Of a DNA stretch of 64,000 nucleotides, positions 26,145 through 35,891 are shown one piece after another; position 1 is the stretch's first letter; each line of letters begins with the position of its first letter. The notes under the pieces were generated by a model, which was not told the origin of the DNA, did not search any database, and saw only the letters and a list, made by a program, of their open reading frames with translations. Source of the stretch: Siderastrea radians (lineage: Eukaryota > Cnidaria > Anthozoa > Scleractinia > Rhizangiidae); NCBI GenBank assembly GCA_964017195.1, contig OZ024896.1, positions 36,408,307-36,472,306 of the forward strand, in the 5' to 3' direction. Position numbers and translations under genes: made by a program.

Positions 26145-26693
26145 CTAGCATATGGCTAGGGGAGTGAAAGTTGGGGACCAGTGTGATATCCCTGGCAGTG
26201 AGGTGAACTGAGGGGTCAGAAGGGGCATTACAGGTGAATTCACTGGATCGTAGGAGGGGGTGACGCGCTTGATGCCTGTCAGGACCTTTTGTAACCTATG
26301 CATTTTGTTGAGCTGAAGAGGAAAGTTAAGTTCCCGATGGAGGTCCTGAACCGCTACTAAGTACAGCTTAACCCTTTCGTAGGATACAGTTTGGGCTAGG
26401 TGGGATGCAAAGTACATAAGGGTGAGTTCGGAGGCCGGTAAGAGAGGGTTCGAAGGGCCTACTAAACCATGTATGAGATTAAAGGTGAGGAAGTGCTTGA
26501 CGCCGGCTTGATAAGTGCGTCGGGTTGAGGGGGCAAGGGAGGCACTTAGGTATCGCTGTACGGAACCTCTCAGATGTTCATCGCTGATGGAGGGATGGTG
26601 CAGGCTGAGGGAGAGGGTGTAGGAGCTAGGGTGCGGAAGCGGTCCATCTAAAGCCCTGAAGGAATAGGCTGAGAAAGGCAGTGGATATCGATT
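26145..26693 (-). pseudogene. Tyrosine recombinase, N-terminal core-binding part
   Basis: The frame is open over 183 codons, but the first Met in it is far inside, at 26,417. Its translation has the SAM-like core-binding domain of tyrosine recombinases: APSTRRTYQAGVKHF, then a middle helix region with LTLMYFASHL, then SYERVKLYLVAVQDLHRE, ending GIKR. After GIKR the expected 40-60 residues with the first catalytic Arg (LRxSEL type) are missing. The frame then runs into an off-frame stop at 26,145, while the family-like residues TARDI continue in another frame. An internal deletion plus a frameshift is the simplest explanation. A pyrimidine-rich tract ending CTTTCTCAG at about 26,669 could be a splice acceptor, which would explain the lack of a start codon; this is speculative. 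Confidence 0.72.
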
Positions 26694-26998
26694 TTAGGGG
26701 AGTACATGTGCATGGTGAACATGTGATAGCGTAAATGGAACCTTTGTAGAACCTAGTAAATGCAAGGGATAAGGCTGCCTTGTACTACAAACAGGTAGCA
26801 ATTGATGCTGCTATTCTTGCACTCTGGACGGAATGTCTACAGTTACTTAACAATACAGGGGCTCATTGAAACGATTGACATTGGTTGACATAGAAGAAAG
26901 GTACTTTGTCATGAGTACTGTAGCACTTCTGTGTACAGCTTGCGCATTGTAGGTCTCAAGGTTCATTAACCTCAGTTTATATGGTAATAAACTTGAAC
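26694..26998. other. Element right flank, no recognised gene
   Basis: About 300 bp of non-satellite sequence lies upstream of the recombinase on the minus strand. It has no long open frame and no recognisable domain. The imperfect palindrome GGTTCATTAACC lies near 26,960. It probably holds the element's 5' untranslated region or an intron. Confidence 0.5.
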
Positions 26999-28323
26999 CA
27001 AATCTGACCATGGTTGCAATCCTTTTTTATGTGAGAAATCCCACCGTTGTTTTAATGATTTTTTAACTTGAATTTGAAGGAAATCTGAAGATAGTTGCAA
27101 TCCATTTTTCTGTGAGAAAACCAACCGTTGTTTCAAAGATTTTTCAGCCTCAAAGTTAAGCAAATCCGACCATAGTTGCAATTCTTTTTTATCTGGGAAA
27201 TCCAACCCTTGTTGCAATGATTTTTTTGCTTGAATTTAATAAAAATCTGACCATAATTGCAATCCTTTTCTATCTGAGAAATCCAACCGTTGTTTCAATA
27301 ATTTTTTACTTTGAATTTGAAGGAAATCTAACCATAGTTGCAATTCATTTTTATCTGAGAAATCCAACCATTTTTTTAAGGTTTTTTTTGGTTTGAATTT
27401 GATGGAAATCTGACCATAATTGGAACGCTTTTGTATCTAAGAAATTCCTCCGTTGTTTCAATGACTTTTTAACTTGAATTTGAAGGAAATCTGACCATAG
27501 TTGCAATCCATTTTTGTCTAAGAAATCCCACCGTTGTTTCAATGACTTTTTAACTTGAATTTGAAGGAAATATGACCATAGTTGCAATCCATTTTTGTAT
27601 GAGAAAACCAACCGTTGTTTCAAAGATTTTTCAGCCTGAAACTTGAGCAAATCCGACCATAGTTGCAATTCTTTTTTACCTGAGAAATCCAACCGTTGCT
27701 TCAATAATTTTGTACGTTGAATTTGAAGGAAATCTAACCATAGTTGGAATCCTTTTTTATCTAAGAAATCCAACCATTTTTTTAATGGTTTTTTTGGCTT
27801 GCATTTGAAGCAAATCTGACCATAGTTGCAACGCTTTTGTATCTGAGAAATGCAACAGTTGTTTCAGTGATACTTCACCTTTACATTTAAGCAAATCTGA
27901 CCATGGTTGCAATCCTTGTTTATCTAAGAAATCCCACCGTTGTTCCAATGATTTTGTAACTTGAATTTGAAGGAAATCTGACCATAGTTGCAATCCATTT
28001 TTCTGTGAAAAAAAAAAAACAACCGTTGCTTCAAAGATTTTTCAGCCTAAAACTTAAGAAAATCCGACCATAGTTGCAATCCTTTTTTATCTGCAAAATC
28101 CAACCGTTGTTTCAATGATTCTTTTGCTTGAATTTGATGGCAATCTGACCCTAATTGCAATCCTTTTTTATTTGAGAAATTCAACCATTGGTTCAATGAT
28201 TTTTTACTTTGAATTTGAAGCAAATCTAACCATAGTTGCATTTCTTTTTATCCAAGAAATCCAAGCGTTGTTTCAATGACTTCTTAACTTGAAATTAAAG
28301 GAAATGTGACCATAGTTGCAATC
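26999..28323 (-). repeat. 81-bp satellite array, minus block between element and second strand-switching block
   Basis: The array resumes at CAAATCTGACCATGG in the class B to A junction, the same phase in which it stopped at 25,429, so the insertion removed no satellite. From 27,856 it is the second copy of the block at 22,378. The frames here are periodic with the repeat; no gene is seen. Confidence 0.9.
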
Positions 28324-30531
28324 TTTGAAAGAACGGTTGGTTTTCTCAGAGAAAAATGGATTGCAACTATCGCCGGTCTTAAGTGAGAAAACCAACCGTT
28401 GTTTCAAAGATGTGTCAGCCTCAAAGTTAAGCAAATCCGAGCATAGTTGCAATCCTTTTTTGTCTGAGAAATCCCACCATTGTTTCAATGACTTTTTAAC
28501 TTGAATTTGAAGGAAATCTGACGATAGTTGCAATCCATTTTTATCTGAGAAATCCAACCGTTGTTTCACTGACCTTTCAACTTGAAATTAAAGGAAATCT
28601 GATCATAGTTGCAATCTTTGAAACAACGGTTGGTTTTCTCAGAAAAAAAAGGATTGCAACCATGGTCAGATTTGCTTACATTTAAAGCTGAAATGTCACT
28701 GAAACAACGGTTGCATTTCTCAGATAAAAAAGCGTTGCAATTGGGGCAAATTTCCTTCAAATTGAAGAAAAACAATCAGTGAAACAACGGTTGGACTTCC
28801 CAGATAAAAAAGGATTGCAACTGTGGTCAGATGTCCATCAAATTCAAGCAAAAAAATCATTGAAACAACGGTTGGATTTCTCAGATAAAAAAGGATTGCA
28901 ATTATGGTGAGATTTCTATCAAATTCAAGCAAAAAATCATTGAAACAACGGTTGGATTTTCCAGATAAAAAAGGATTGCAACTATGGTCGGATTTGCTTA
29001 ACTTTGAGGCTGAAAAATCCTTGAAACAATTGTTGGTTTTCTTACAGAAAAATGGATTGCAACTATCGTCAGATTTCCTTCAAATGCAAGTTAAAAAATT
29101 ATTGAAACAATGGTGGGATTTCTCAGATAAAAAAGGATTGCGACCATGGTCAGATGTGCTTAAATTTAAAGCTGAAATGTCACTGAAACAACGGTTGCAT
29201 TTCTCAGATACAAAAGCGTTGTAATTATGGTCAGATTTCCAAGCCAAAAATACCTTGAAAAGATATTTGGATTTCTCAGATAAAAACGAATTGCAACTAT
29301 GATTAGATTTCCTTTAAATTCAAAGTAAAAAACATTGAAACAATGGTTGGATTTCTCAGTTAAAAAAGAATTGCAACTATGCTCGGATTTGCTTAAGTTT
29401 CATGCTCAAAAATCTTTGAAACAACTTTTCCTTTTCTCAGAGAAAAATGGATTGCAACTATTTTCAGATTTCCTACAAATTCAAATTAAAAAGTCATTAA
29501 AACAAGGGTGGGATTTGTCAGATAAAAATGGATTGCAACTATCGTCAGATTTCCTTCAAATTCAAGTTAAAAAGTCATTAAAACAACGGTGGGATTTCTC
29601 AGATAAAAAAGGATTGCAACCATGGGCAGATTTGCTTCAAATTCAAAGCAAAAAATCATTGAAAGAATGGTTGGATTTCTCAGATAAAAAAAAGGATTGC
29701 AATTATGGTCAGATTTTCATCAAATTCAAGCAAAAAAAAATCATTGAAACAACGGTTGGATTTCCCAGATAAAAAGGATTGCAAGTATGGTCGGATTTGC
29801 TTAAGTTTCAGGCTGAAAGATCTTTGAAACAACGGTTGGTTTTTTTAAGAGAACAATGGATTGGAACTATCGTCAGATTTCCTTCAAATTCAAGTTAAAA
29901 TATTATTGAAACGACGGTGGGATTTCTCAGATAAAAAAGGATTGCAACCATGGTCCGATTTCCTTAAGTTTAAGGCTGAAATATCACTGAAACAACGGTT
30001 GCATTTCTCAGATACAAAAGCGTTGCAATTATGGCAAATTTCCTTCAAATTTAAGAAAAACAATCAGTGAAACAACGGTTGGACTTCCCACATAAAAAAG
30101 GATTGCAACTGTGGTCAGATTTCCATCAAATTTAAGGAAAAAATCATTGAAGCAACGGTTGGATTTCTCAGATAAAAGAGAATTGCAACTATGGTTAGAT
30201 TTCCTTCAAATTCAAAGTAACAAATCATTGAAACAACAGATGGATTTCTCAGATAAAAAAGAATTGCAACTATGGTCGGATTTGCTAAAGTTTCAGGCTA
30301 AAAAATCTTTCAAACAACGGTTGGTTTTCTCAGAGAAAAATGGATTGCAACTATGGTCATATTTCCTTCAAATTCAAGTTAAAACGTCATTGAAACAACG
30401 GTGGGATTTCTCAGGTAAAAAAGGATTGCAACCATGGTCAGATTTGCTTAAAAGTTCAAGCTGAAATATCACTGAAACAACTGTTGCATTTCTCGGATAC
30501 AAAAGCGTTGTAATTGTGGTCAGATTTCCTT
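27856..30531. repeat. Strand-switching block, copy 2
   Basis: Copy of 22,378-25,124, with the same private variants and the same order of orientation changes: an inverted fragment at 28,324-28,377, minus monomers to 28,616, then plus. It differs by CGCCGGTC in place of CGTC at the small inversion (4 extra bases), the absence of one monomer just after 28,617, and scattered substitutions. It ends after CAGATTTCCTT, beyond which this copy continues plus-oriented satellite while copy 1 flips to minus. Confidence 0.88.
28324..28377 (+). repeat. Inverted satellite fragment, second copy
   Basis: Same structure as 22,842-22,892: GCAATC|TTTGAAAGAACGG and a return to minus orientation at AAGTGAGAAAACC. 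The second copy has four additional bases (CCGG) at its right edge. Confidence 0.78.
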
Positions 30532-30735
30532 CAAATTGAGACCAAAAAATCATTGCAAAATTGTTGGATTTCTCAGTTAAAACAGAATTGCAACTATGGT
30601 TAGATTTCCTTTAAATTCAAAGTAAAAAATCATTGTAACAACGGTTGGATTTCTCAGATAAAAAAGGATTGCAAATATGGTCAGATTTCCTTAAATTTAA
30701 AGCTAAAGTATCACTAAAAAAACGGTTGCATTTCC
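28617..30735 (+). repeat. 81-bp satellite array, plus-oriented block
   Basis: Plus-oriented monomers follow the junction GTTGCAATC|TTTGAAACAACGG. The block runs past the end of the duplication, then flips back to minus at about 30,735 (GGTTGCATTTCC|CTTTTTTTCTGAG). A small mixed-orientation patch (CTTAAACAACGGTTGGA) follows near 30,788. No gene is seen. Confidence 0.88.
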
Positions 30736-33184
30736 CTTTTTTTCTGAGAAAACAAACCGTTGTTTCAAAGATTTTTCAGCCTGAAACTTAAACAACGGTT
30801 GGATTTTAATGATTTTTTCACTTGAATTTGAAGGAGATCTGACCATAGTTGCAATCCTTTTTTATCTGAGAAATCCAACCGTTGTCTCAATGATTTTTTA
30901 CTTTAAATTTGAAGGAAATCTAACCATAGTTGCAATCCTTTTTTATCTGAGAAATCCCACCGTTGTTTCAATGATTTTTTAACTTGAATTTGAAGGAAAT
31001 CTGAACATAGTTGCAATCCATTTTTCTCTGAGAAATCCAACCGGTCTTTCAATGACTTTTTAACTTGAATTTGAAGAAAATCTGACCATAGTTGCAATCC
31101 CTTTTTTTCTGAGAAAACAAACCGTTGTTTCATAGATTTTCAGCCTGCAACTTAAGCAAATCCGACTATAGTTGCAATTTTTTTATCTGAAAAATCCAGC
31201 CATTTTTCCAATGATATTTTGGCTTGAAATTTGATGGAAATCTGATCATAATTGCAACGCTTTTGTATCTGAGAAATGCAATCGTTGTTTCAGTGATATT
31301 TCAGCCTCAAAGTTAAGGAAATCAGACCATAGTTGCAATCCTTCTTTTATGTGGGAAATCCAACTGTTGTTTCAATGAGTTCTGGACTTGAATTTGATGG
31401 AAATCTGACCATACTTGCAACCTTTTTTTATCTGAGAAATCCAACCATTTTTTTAATGATTTATTGGCTTAAATTTAAAGGAAATCTGACCATAATTTTA
31501 ACGCTTTTTTTAGCTAACAAATGCAACCGTTGTTTTAGTGATTTTTCAGCTTGAAATTTAAGCAATTCTCACCATAGTTGAAATTCTTTTTTATGTGAGC
31601 AGTCCAACTGTTGTTTCAATGATTTTTTAACTTTAATGTGAGGGAAATATGACCATAGTTGCAATCCATTTTTTTTCTGAAAAATCCCACCGTTTTTTCA
31701 AAGATCTTTTGGCCTAAAACTTAAGCAAATTCGACCATAGTTGCAATTCTTTTTTATCTGAGAAATCCAGCCATTTTTCCAATGATTTTTTGGCTTGAAT
31801 TTGATGGAAATCTGACCATAATTGCAACGCTTTTGTATCTGAGAAATGCAACCGTTGTTTCAGTGATATTTCAGCTTTAAATTGAAGCAAATCTGACCAT
31901 GGTTACAATCCTTTTTTATCTGAGAAATCCCAGCGTTGTTTCAATGATTTTTTAACTTGACATTGAAGGAAATCTAACGATAGTTGCAATCCATTTTTCT
32001 CTGAGAAAACCAACCGTTGTTTAAAAGATTTTTCAGCCTCAAAGTTAGGCAAATCCGACCATAGTTGAAATCCTTTTTTTTTCAATGATTTTTGTACTTC
32101 AATTTGATGGAAATCTGACTATAATTGCAATCCTTTTTTATCTGAGAAATCCTACCATTCTTTCAATGTCTTTTACTTTGAATTTGAAACAAATCTAACC
32201 ATAGTTGCAATCCTTTTTTATCTGAGAAATCCAACCATTTTTTCAATGACGTTTTGGCTTAAATTTGATGGAAATCTGACCATAATTGCAATCCTTTGTT
32301 ATCTGAGAAATCCAACCATTGTTTCAATGTTTTTTTACTTTGAATTTGAAGCAGATCTGACCATAGTTACAATCCTTCTTATCTGGGAAATACAACCGTT
32401 GTTTCAAGGATTCTTTTACTTAAATTTAATGGAAATCTGACCGTAATTGCAATCCTTTTTTATCTGAGAAATCCAACCATTGTTTCAATTTTTTTTACTT
32501 TGAATTTAAAGCAAATCTAACCATAGTTGCAATCCTTTTTTATCTGGGAAATCCAACCGTTGTTTCAATGATGTTGTGCTTGAATTTGATGGAAATCTGA
32601 CCATAATTGCAATCCTTTTTTATCTGAGAAATCCAACCATTGTTTCAATGTTTTTTTACTTTGAATTTGAAGCAAATCTAACCGTAGTTGCGATCCTCTT
32701 TTATCTGAGAAATCCAACAGTTTTTCAATGATTTTTTGGCTTGAATTTGCAGAAAATCTGAGCATAATTGCAATCACTTTTTATCTGAGAAATCCAACAA
32801 TTATTTCAATGTTTTTTACTTTGAATTTGAAGCAAATCTAACCATAGTTGCAATCCTTTTTTATCTGAGAAATCCAACCATTGTTTAAATGATGTTTTTG
32901 GCTTGAATTTAAAGGAAATCTGACCATAATTGCAATCCTTTTTTACCATTGAAGTCCAACCATCTTTTAATAATTTTTGGGCTTGAATTTAAAGCAAATC
33001 TGACCATAATTGCAACGTGTTTGTATCTGAGAAATGCAATCGTTGTTTCAGTGATATTTCAGCTTTTAATTTATGCAAATCTGACCATGTTTGCAATCCT
33101 TTTTTATCTGAGAAATCCCACCGTTGTTTTAATGATTTTTTGACTTGAATTTTAAGGAAATCCAACCACTGTTGAATCCATTTT
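30736..33184 (-). repeat. 81-bp satellite array, minus block before the retrotransposon
   Basis: Ordinary minus-oriented monomers. The last one is class F and is cut after CCATTTT, where the LTR begins. No gene is seen. Confidence 0.93.
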
Positions 33185-33346
33185 TGTAGTATTCTTAAAG
33201 GCCACAAAGGCCAGCAACTCGATCACACAAAGTAGCACTTCCACATACGCACTAAGCATCTCCAGAACACTCCTTCGCTAGACACGTGACCACAGTTTCC
33301 CGCGCTGTGGGAGTCCCGGATGTCTATACAAATGTGTAACACTACA
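33185..33346 (-). repeat. 3' LTR
   Basis: 162-bp direct repeat, TGTAGT at one end and ACTACA at the other. It differs from the other LTR at one position seen by eye (CAACTCGATC here, CAACTTGATC there). It lies downstream of integrase in the direction of transcription. Confidence 0.95.
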
Positions 33347-33360
33347 TCTCTCTCTTTCCT
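33347..33360 (-). other. Polypurine tract
   Basis: Read on the minus strand, AGGAAAGAGAGAGA sits directly against the 3' LTR. This is the position of the RNase H-resistant primer for plus-strand DNA synthesis in LTR retroelements. Confidence 0.85.
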
Positions 33361-33526
33361 CGCTTACGAACTCTTAGTAAAATGCCAACAAAACAATGTC
33401 AACAATGTCCCATAAGGTAAATAGGGCACTCTTGCAAATGTAACATAATCAAAATACTGTCACTGCAGAAAACTTTTGTTATTGCAGCAAACAAGAGTTT
33501 CTGTCACTGCAAAATGGCAACCACCC
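33361..33526 (-). other. Retrotransposon 3' untranslated segment
   Basis: Short non-coding stretch between the stop of the integrase frame and the polypurine tract. No further gene is visible. Confidence 0.6.
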
Positions 33527-34927
33527 TTAGGTGGTGACGTAGTCACTGAATCTGTCCGGGGGTCGGGTAGCTCTCCCCGATCTCCTTGGGGCTGTCGGTG
33601 TCTGCATTGAACTCTGATCCTCCGCTGCAACAGGGCTTGCTCCAATCTCCGGGCTGGGTGTGGCCTCTTGCCCACACATCTGCTCAAATGGTACTACTGC
33701 AGGAAGGCTTGGCTCCGCTGACTCTATAGCTGGAGTCACAAATCGCTTGACATGCTGGATGTTTCGCTTGTATTCCACACCTTGAGGTGATTTTAACTGG
33801 ACCTGATCACCGTAACGTGCTGTCACCTGATATGGCTCTTTCTCGTAGTTTGGCGACAATTTGTTCTCCTTCCTTTTCTCCAGTAACACAAGATCTCCCT
33901 CTTGTATGCCTTTCTCTGCAGCTTGGTGCTTCTTGTCAACATGGTCTGCCCCGATTTGCTTTTTCTCTGCATCATGATCTCTGGCTTGCTGATATCCCAG
34001 ATTCTCAGGTTCTTCCAAATCAGCAACTTCTGGCAATTTAGTGGACATTTTCCTCCCATACAATAATTCTGCTGGGCTTTTGCCAGTTGTTACATGCGGG
34101 GTGGAACGATAAGCCAGTAGGAACTTGTTCAACTCTAACCTCCAGTCTCTCTTCTCAGCATGGGCAACTCTCATTGCTTTCAAAAGGGAACGATTTTGCC
34201 TCTCGACTTCCCCATTTGCTCTTGGCCATAGTGGGGTGGTCAACCTGTGCTTGATGCCCATTTCCTCCAAGTATCCTTCCATTTCTGCGGACACCAGGTT
34301 GGGTCCGTTGTCGGTTCTCAAGGTACTAGGTACCCCATATCTAGAGAACTGTTTATCTAAACACTTGATGATCACTGCAGAGGTAATAGATTTAATTACG
34401 TCAACTTCCACCCATCGGCTGAAGTAGTCCACTAGGACCAGCAAATATTCTCCCGTTGGCATGGGCCCAAGTAAATCCAGTGCTACATCCTGCCATGGCC
34501 TTTCTGGCATCCTGGTTGTTTTCACCGGTGGGGTGATGGTCTCCTTTGTAACCAATTGACACCCATAACACTCTCGGCACTTCTGTCCCGCATCCTTATC
34601 AATACCCGGCCACCACACCTTAGACCTCAGCCTTTCCTTCATTTTGACTATTCCCTGGTGACCCTCGTGTGCAAGCTCAACAACTCTCTGTCTCAGCACC
34701 TTGGGTATCACAATTCTCGTTCCACGCAGGATAACTTGCCCAATGAAAGTCAGTTCGTTACGCACCATGACAAATGGCCTCGGACACTTCTCCCAGTTTC
34801 CACTAACAAGGCAGTTACGCACTGCTTGCAGCTCTTCATCCTCTGCTGAGGCACTCTCTATCTCTTGAATCTTGACTGCTATAGGGACTGCTTTTAAGGG
34901 CAACCATCCGAACGTGCTCATCGTCAT
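33527..34927 (-). CDS. Ty3/gypsy integrase
   Basis: This 466-residue frame encodes the integrase that inserts the element's DNA copy into the host genome. The N-terminal zinc-binding region shows HEGH (H87, H90) and C120/C123 (CYGCQ). The catalytic core has D151 (ALDLLGP), D206 (RTDNG) and E242 (EVERQN). The 35-residue spacing between the second Asp and the Glu is the canonical D,D35E. A C-terminal region around KEPYQV resembles a GPY/F module, followed by a Pro/Ser-rich tail ending in a basic patch (RRSGRATRPP). I see no chromodomain. The frame overlaps the upstream RT/RNase H frame; the first residues after the annotated Met are out of the true frame, and the real connection is through the frame break near 34,890. 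Normally this is the last part of one Pol polyprotein. Confidence 0.93.
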   Translation of the reverse strand: MTMSTFGWLPLKAVPIAVKIQEIESASAEDEELQAVRNCLVSGNWEKCPRPFVMVRNELTFIGQVILRGTRIVIPKVLRQRVVELAHEGHQGIVKMKERLRSKVWWPGIDKDAGQKCRECYGCQLVTKETITPPVKTTRMPERPWQDVALDLLGPMPTGEYLLVLVDYFSRWVEVDVIKSITSAVIIKCLDKQFSRYGVPSTLRTDNGPNLVSAEMEGYLEEMGIKHRLTTPLWPRANGEVERQNRSLLKAMRVAHAEKRDWRLELNKFLLAYRSTPHVTTGKSPAELLYGRKMSTKLPEVADLEEPENLGYQQARDHDAEKKQIGADHVDKKHQAAEKGIQEGDLVLLEKRKENKLSPNYEKEPYQVTARYGDQVQLKSPQGVEYKRNIQHVKRFVTPAIESAEPSLPAVVPFEQMCGQEATPSPEIGASPVAAEDQSSMQTPTAPRRSGRATRPPDRFSDYVTT

Positions 34928-35891
34928 AACGACACTTCTCTGATGCAGGGATTGTTGTCAAACGTGACAGTGCATCTGCAATATTATCTCTTGATGCAAC
35001 ATAGCACACCTTATAATTATAAGGCTGCAGTCTCAACACCCAGCGCTCGATACGTGCCGATGGTTTGGATCCTCTCGAGTAGATCACCTTCAGGGCCTCG
35101 TGATCTGTAACCAAATCAAAGGTTTGCAACCCGTACAGGTATAAGTTGAACCGCTCACATGCCCACACTAGTGCCAACGCCTCTTTTTCTGTCTGACTGT
35201 ACCTTCTCTCTACACTGCTGAGGCTCCTGCTGGCGTAACAAACAGCTCGACCCACCCCATTCTTTTCCTGGACTAACACCGCACCTAGGCCCACAGGACT
35301 CGCATCGGCTATCACTCTAGTGTGTGCATCTTTGTCGAAATAGGCTAGAACAGGTGCACTGGCTAACTGCTGTTTCAGTTTCTGAAACGCCTTTTCCTGC
35401 TCACTGCCCCATTCAAAGGGTACTCCTTGCCTGGAAATCGCCCGTAGGGGCTCTGCAATGGTCGCGAAGTTGGGAATAAAACGTGCACTGAAGCCAACCA
35501 TCCCCAGGAAGCTTCTAACCTCTGTTCGCGTTGTTGGGCGGCTCGACTCAAGCACGGCACGAACTCTCTCTTCTGTTGGGCCAATACCGTACTTTGATAC
35601 TAGGAGCCCCATGAAGACCACCTTGTCCATTCGGAATTGACATTTCTCTGCGTTGAGGGTTAGGTTCTTCTCCTCCAATCTCTGCATCAATCTATGGAGA
35701 TTCCTGTCATGCTCCTCATTGTTCTTGCCATGTACTATCAAGTCATCCGCAATATTCTGAACTCCGCGAATATCTGCTATCACTTGCGTTACTATCTGCT
35801 GGTACTTCTCGGGTGCAGAGTTTACTCCGAAGCTCAATCTCTTGTACCTGAATAGTCCATCATGTGTGGCAAATGTCTCGGGAGCCCTCAT
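34836..35891 (-). CDS. Ty3/gypsy reverse transcriptase C-terminal part and RNase H
   Basis: This 351-residue frame carries the second half of the reverse transcriptase palm, with FATHDGLFRYKRLSFGV and the catalytic IADD (residues 47-50, the x-x-D-D box; the usual aromatic first residue is Ile here). The connection domain follows (FLGMVGFSARFIPNF), then RNase H with D196 (IADAS), E237 (TEKEALA), D263 (VTDHEA) and RDNIADALSR. The fragment starts inside the RT domain, so the Met is not a true start. At its 3' end the coding continues in another frame after the run AAAA near 34,890, where a single-base insertion is the simplest explanation; the last 17 or so residues of this frame are therefore spurious. 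Confidence 0.92.
   Translation of the reverse strand: MRAPETFATHDGLFRYKRLSFGVNSAPEKYQQIVTQVIADIRGVQNIADDLIVHGKNNEEHDRNLHRLMQRLEEKNLTLNAEKCQFRMDKVVFMGLLVSKYGIGPTEERVRAVLESSRPTTRTEVRSFLGMVGFSARFIPNFATIAEPLRAISRQGVPFEWGSEQEKAFQKLKQQLASAPVLAYFDKDAHTRVIADASPVGLGAVLVQEKNGVGRAVCYASRSLSSVERRYSQTEKEALALVWACERFNLYLYGLQTFDLVTDHEALKVIYSRGSKPSARIERWVLRLQPYNYKVCYVASRDNIADALSRLTTIPASEKCRYDDEHVRMVALKSSPYSSQDSRDRECLSRG

Larger units (their letters stand above)
25430..26998 (-). mobile_element. Tyrosine-recombinase mobile element, decayed
   Basis: About 1,569 bp of non-satellite, less AT-rich sequence interrupts the array. The word CAAATCTGA stands on both sides (25,421-25,429 and 26,999-27,007), compatible with a 9-bp target-site duplication, although it is also ordinary satellite sequence. 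The element encodes fragments of a phage-integrase-family tyrosine recombinase on the minus strand. I see no reverse transcriptase, no terminal inverted repeats and no LTRs. A short dyad, TCAGCAGCA with TGTTGCTGA, lies at its left edge (25,430-25,457), followed by a T-rich tract. It could be a Crypton-type element or a deleted DIRS/Ngaro-type element; the sequence does not decide. The right boundary is uncertain by about 20 bp because the last bases resemble satellite. Confidence 0.75.

Noticed and set aside
25430..26998. Cut-and-paste DNA transposon with terminal inverted repeats
   Set aside because: The two ends are not inverted copies of each other and no DDE transposase is present.
33460..33687. 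Short minus-strand frame of 75 codons overlapping the end of integrase
   Set aside because: It overlaps the integrase C-terminus in another frame and has no recognisable feature.
35860..35891. Programmed ribosomal frameshift between the first and second retrotransposon frames
   Set aside because: The break lies inside a conserved part of the reverse transcriptase, not at a gag-pol boundary, so it is better explained by a mutation or a sequencing indel.
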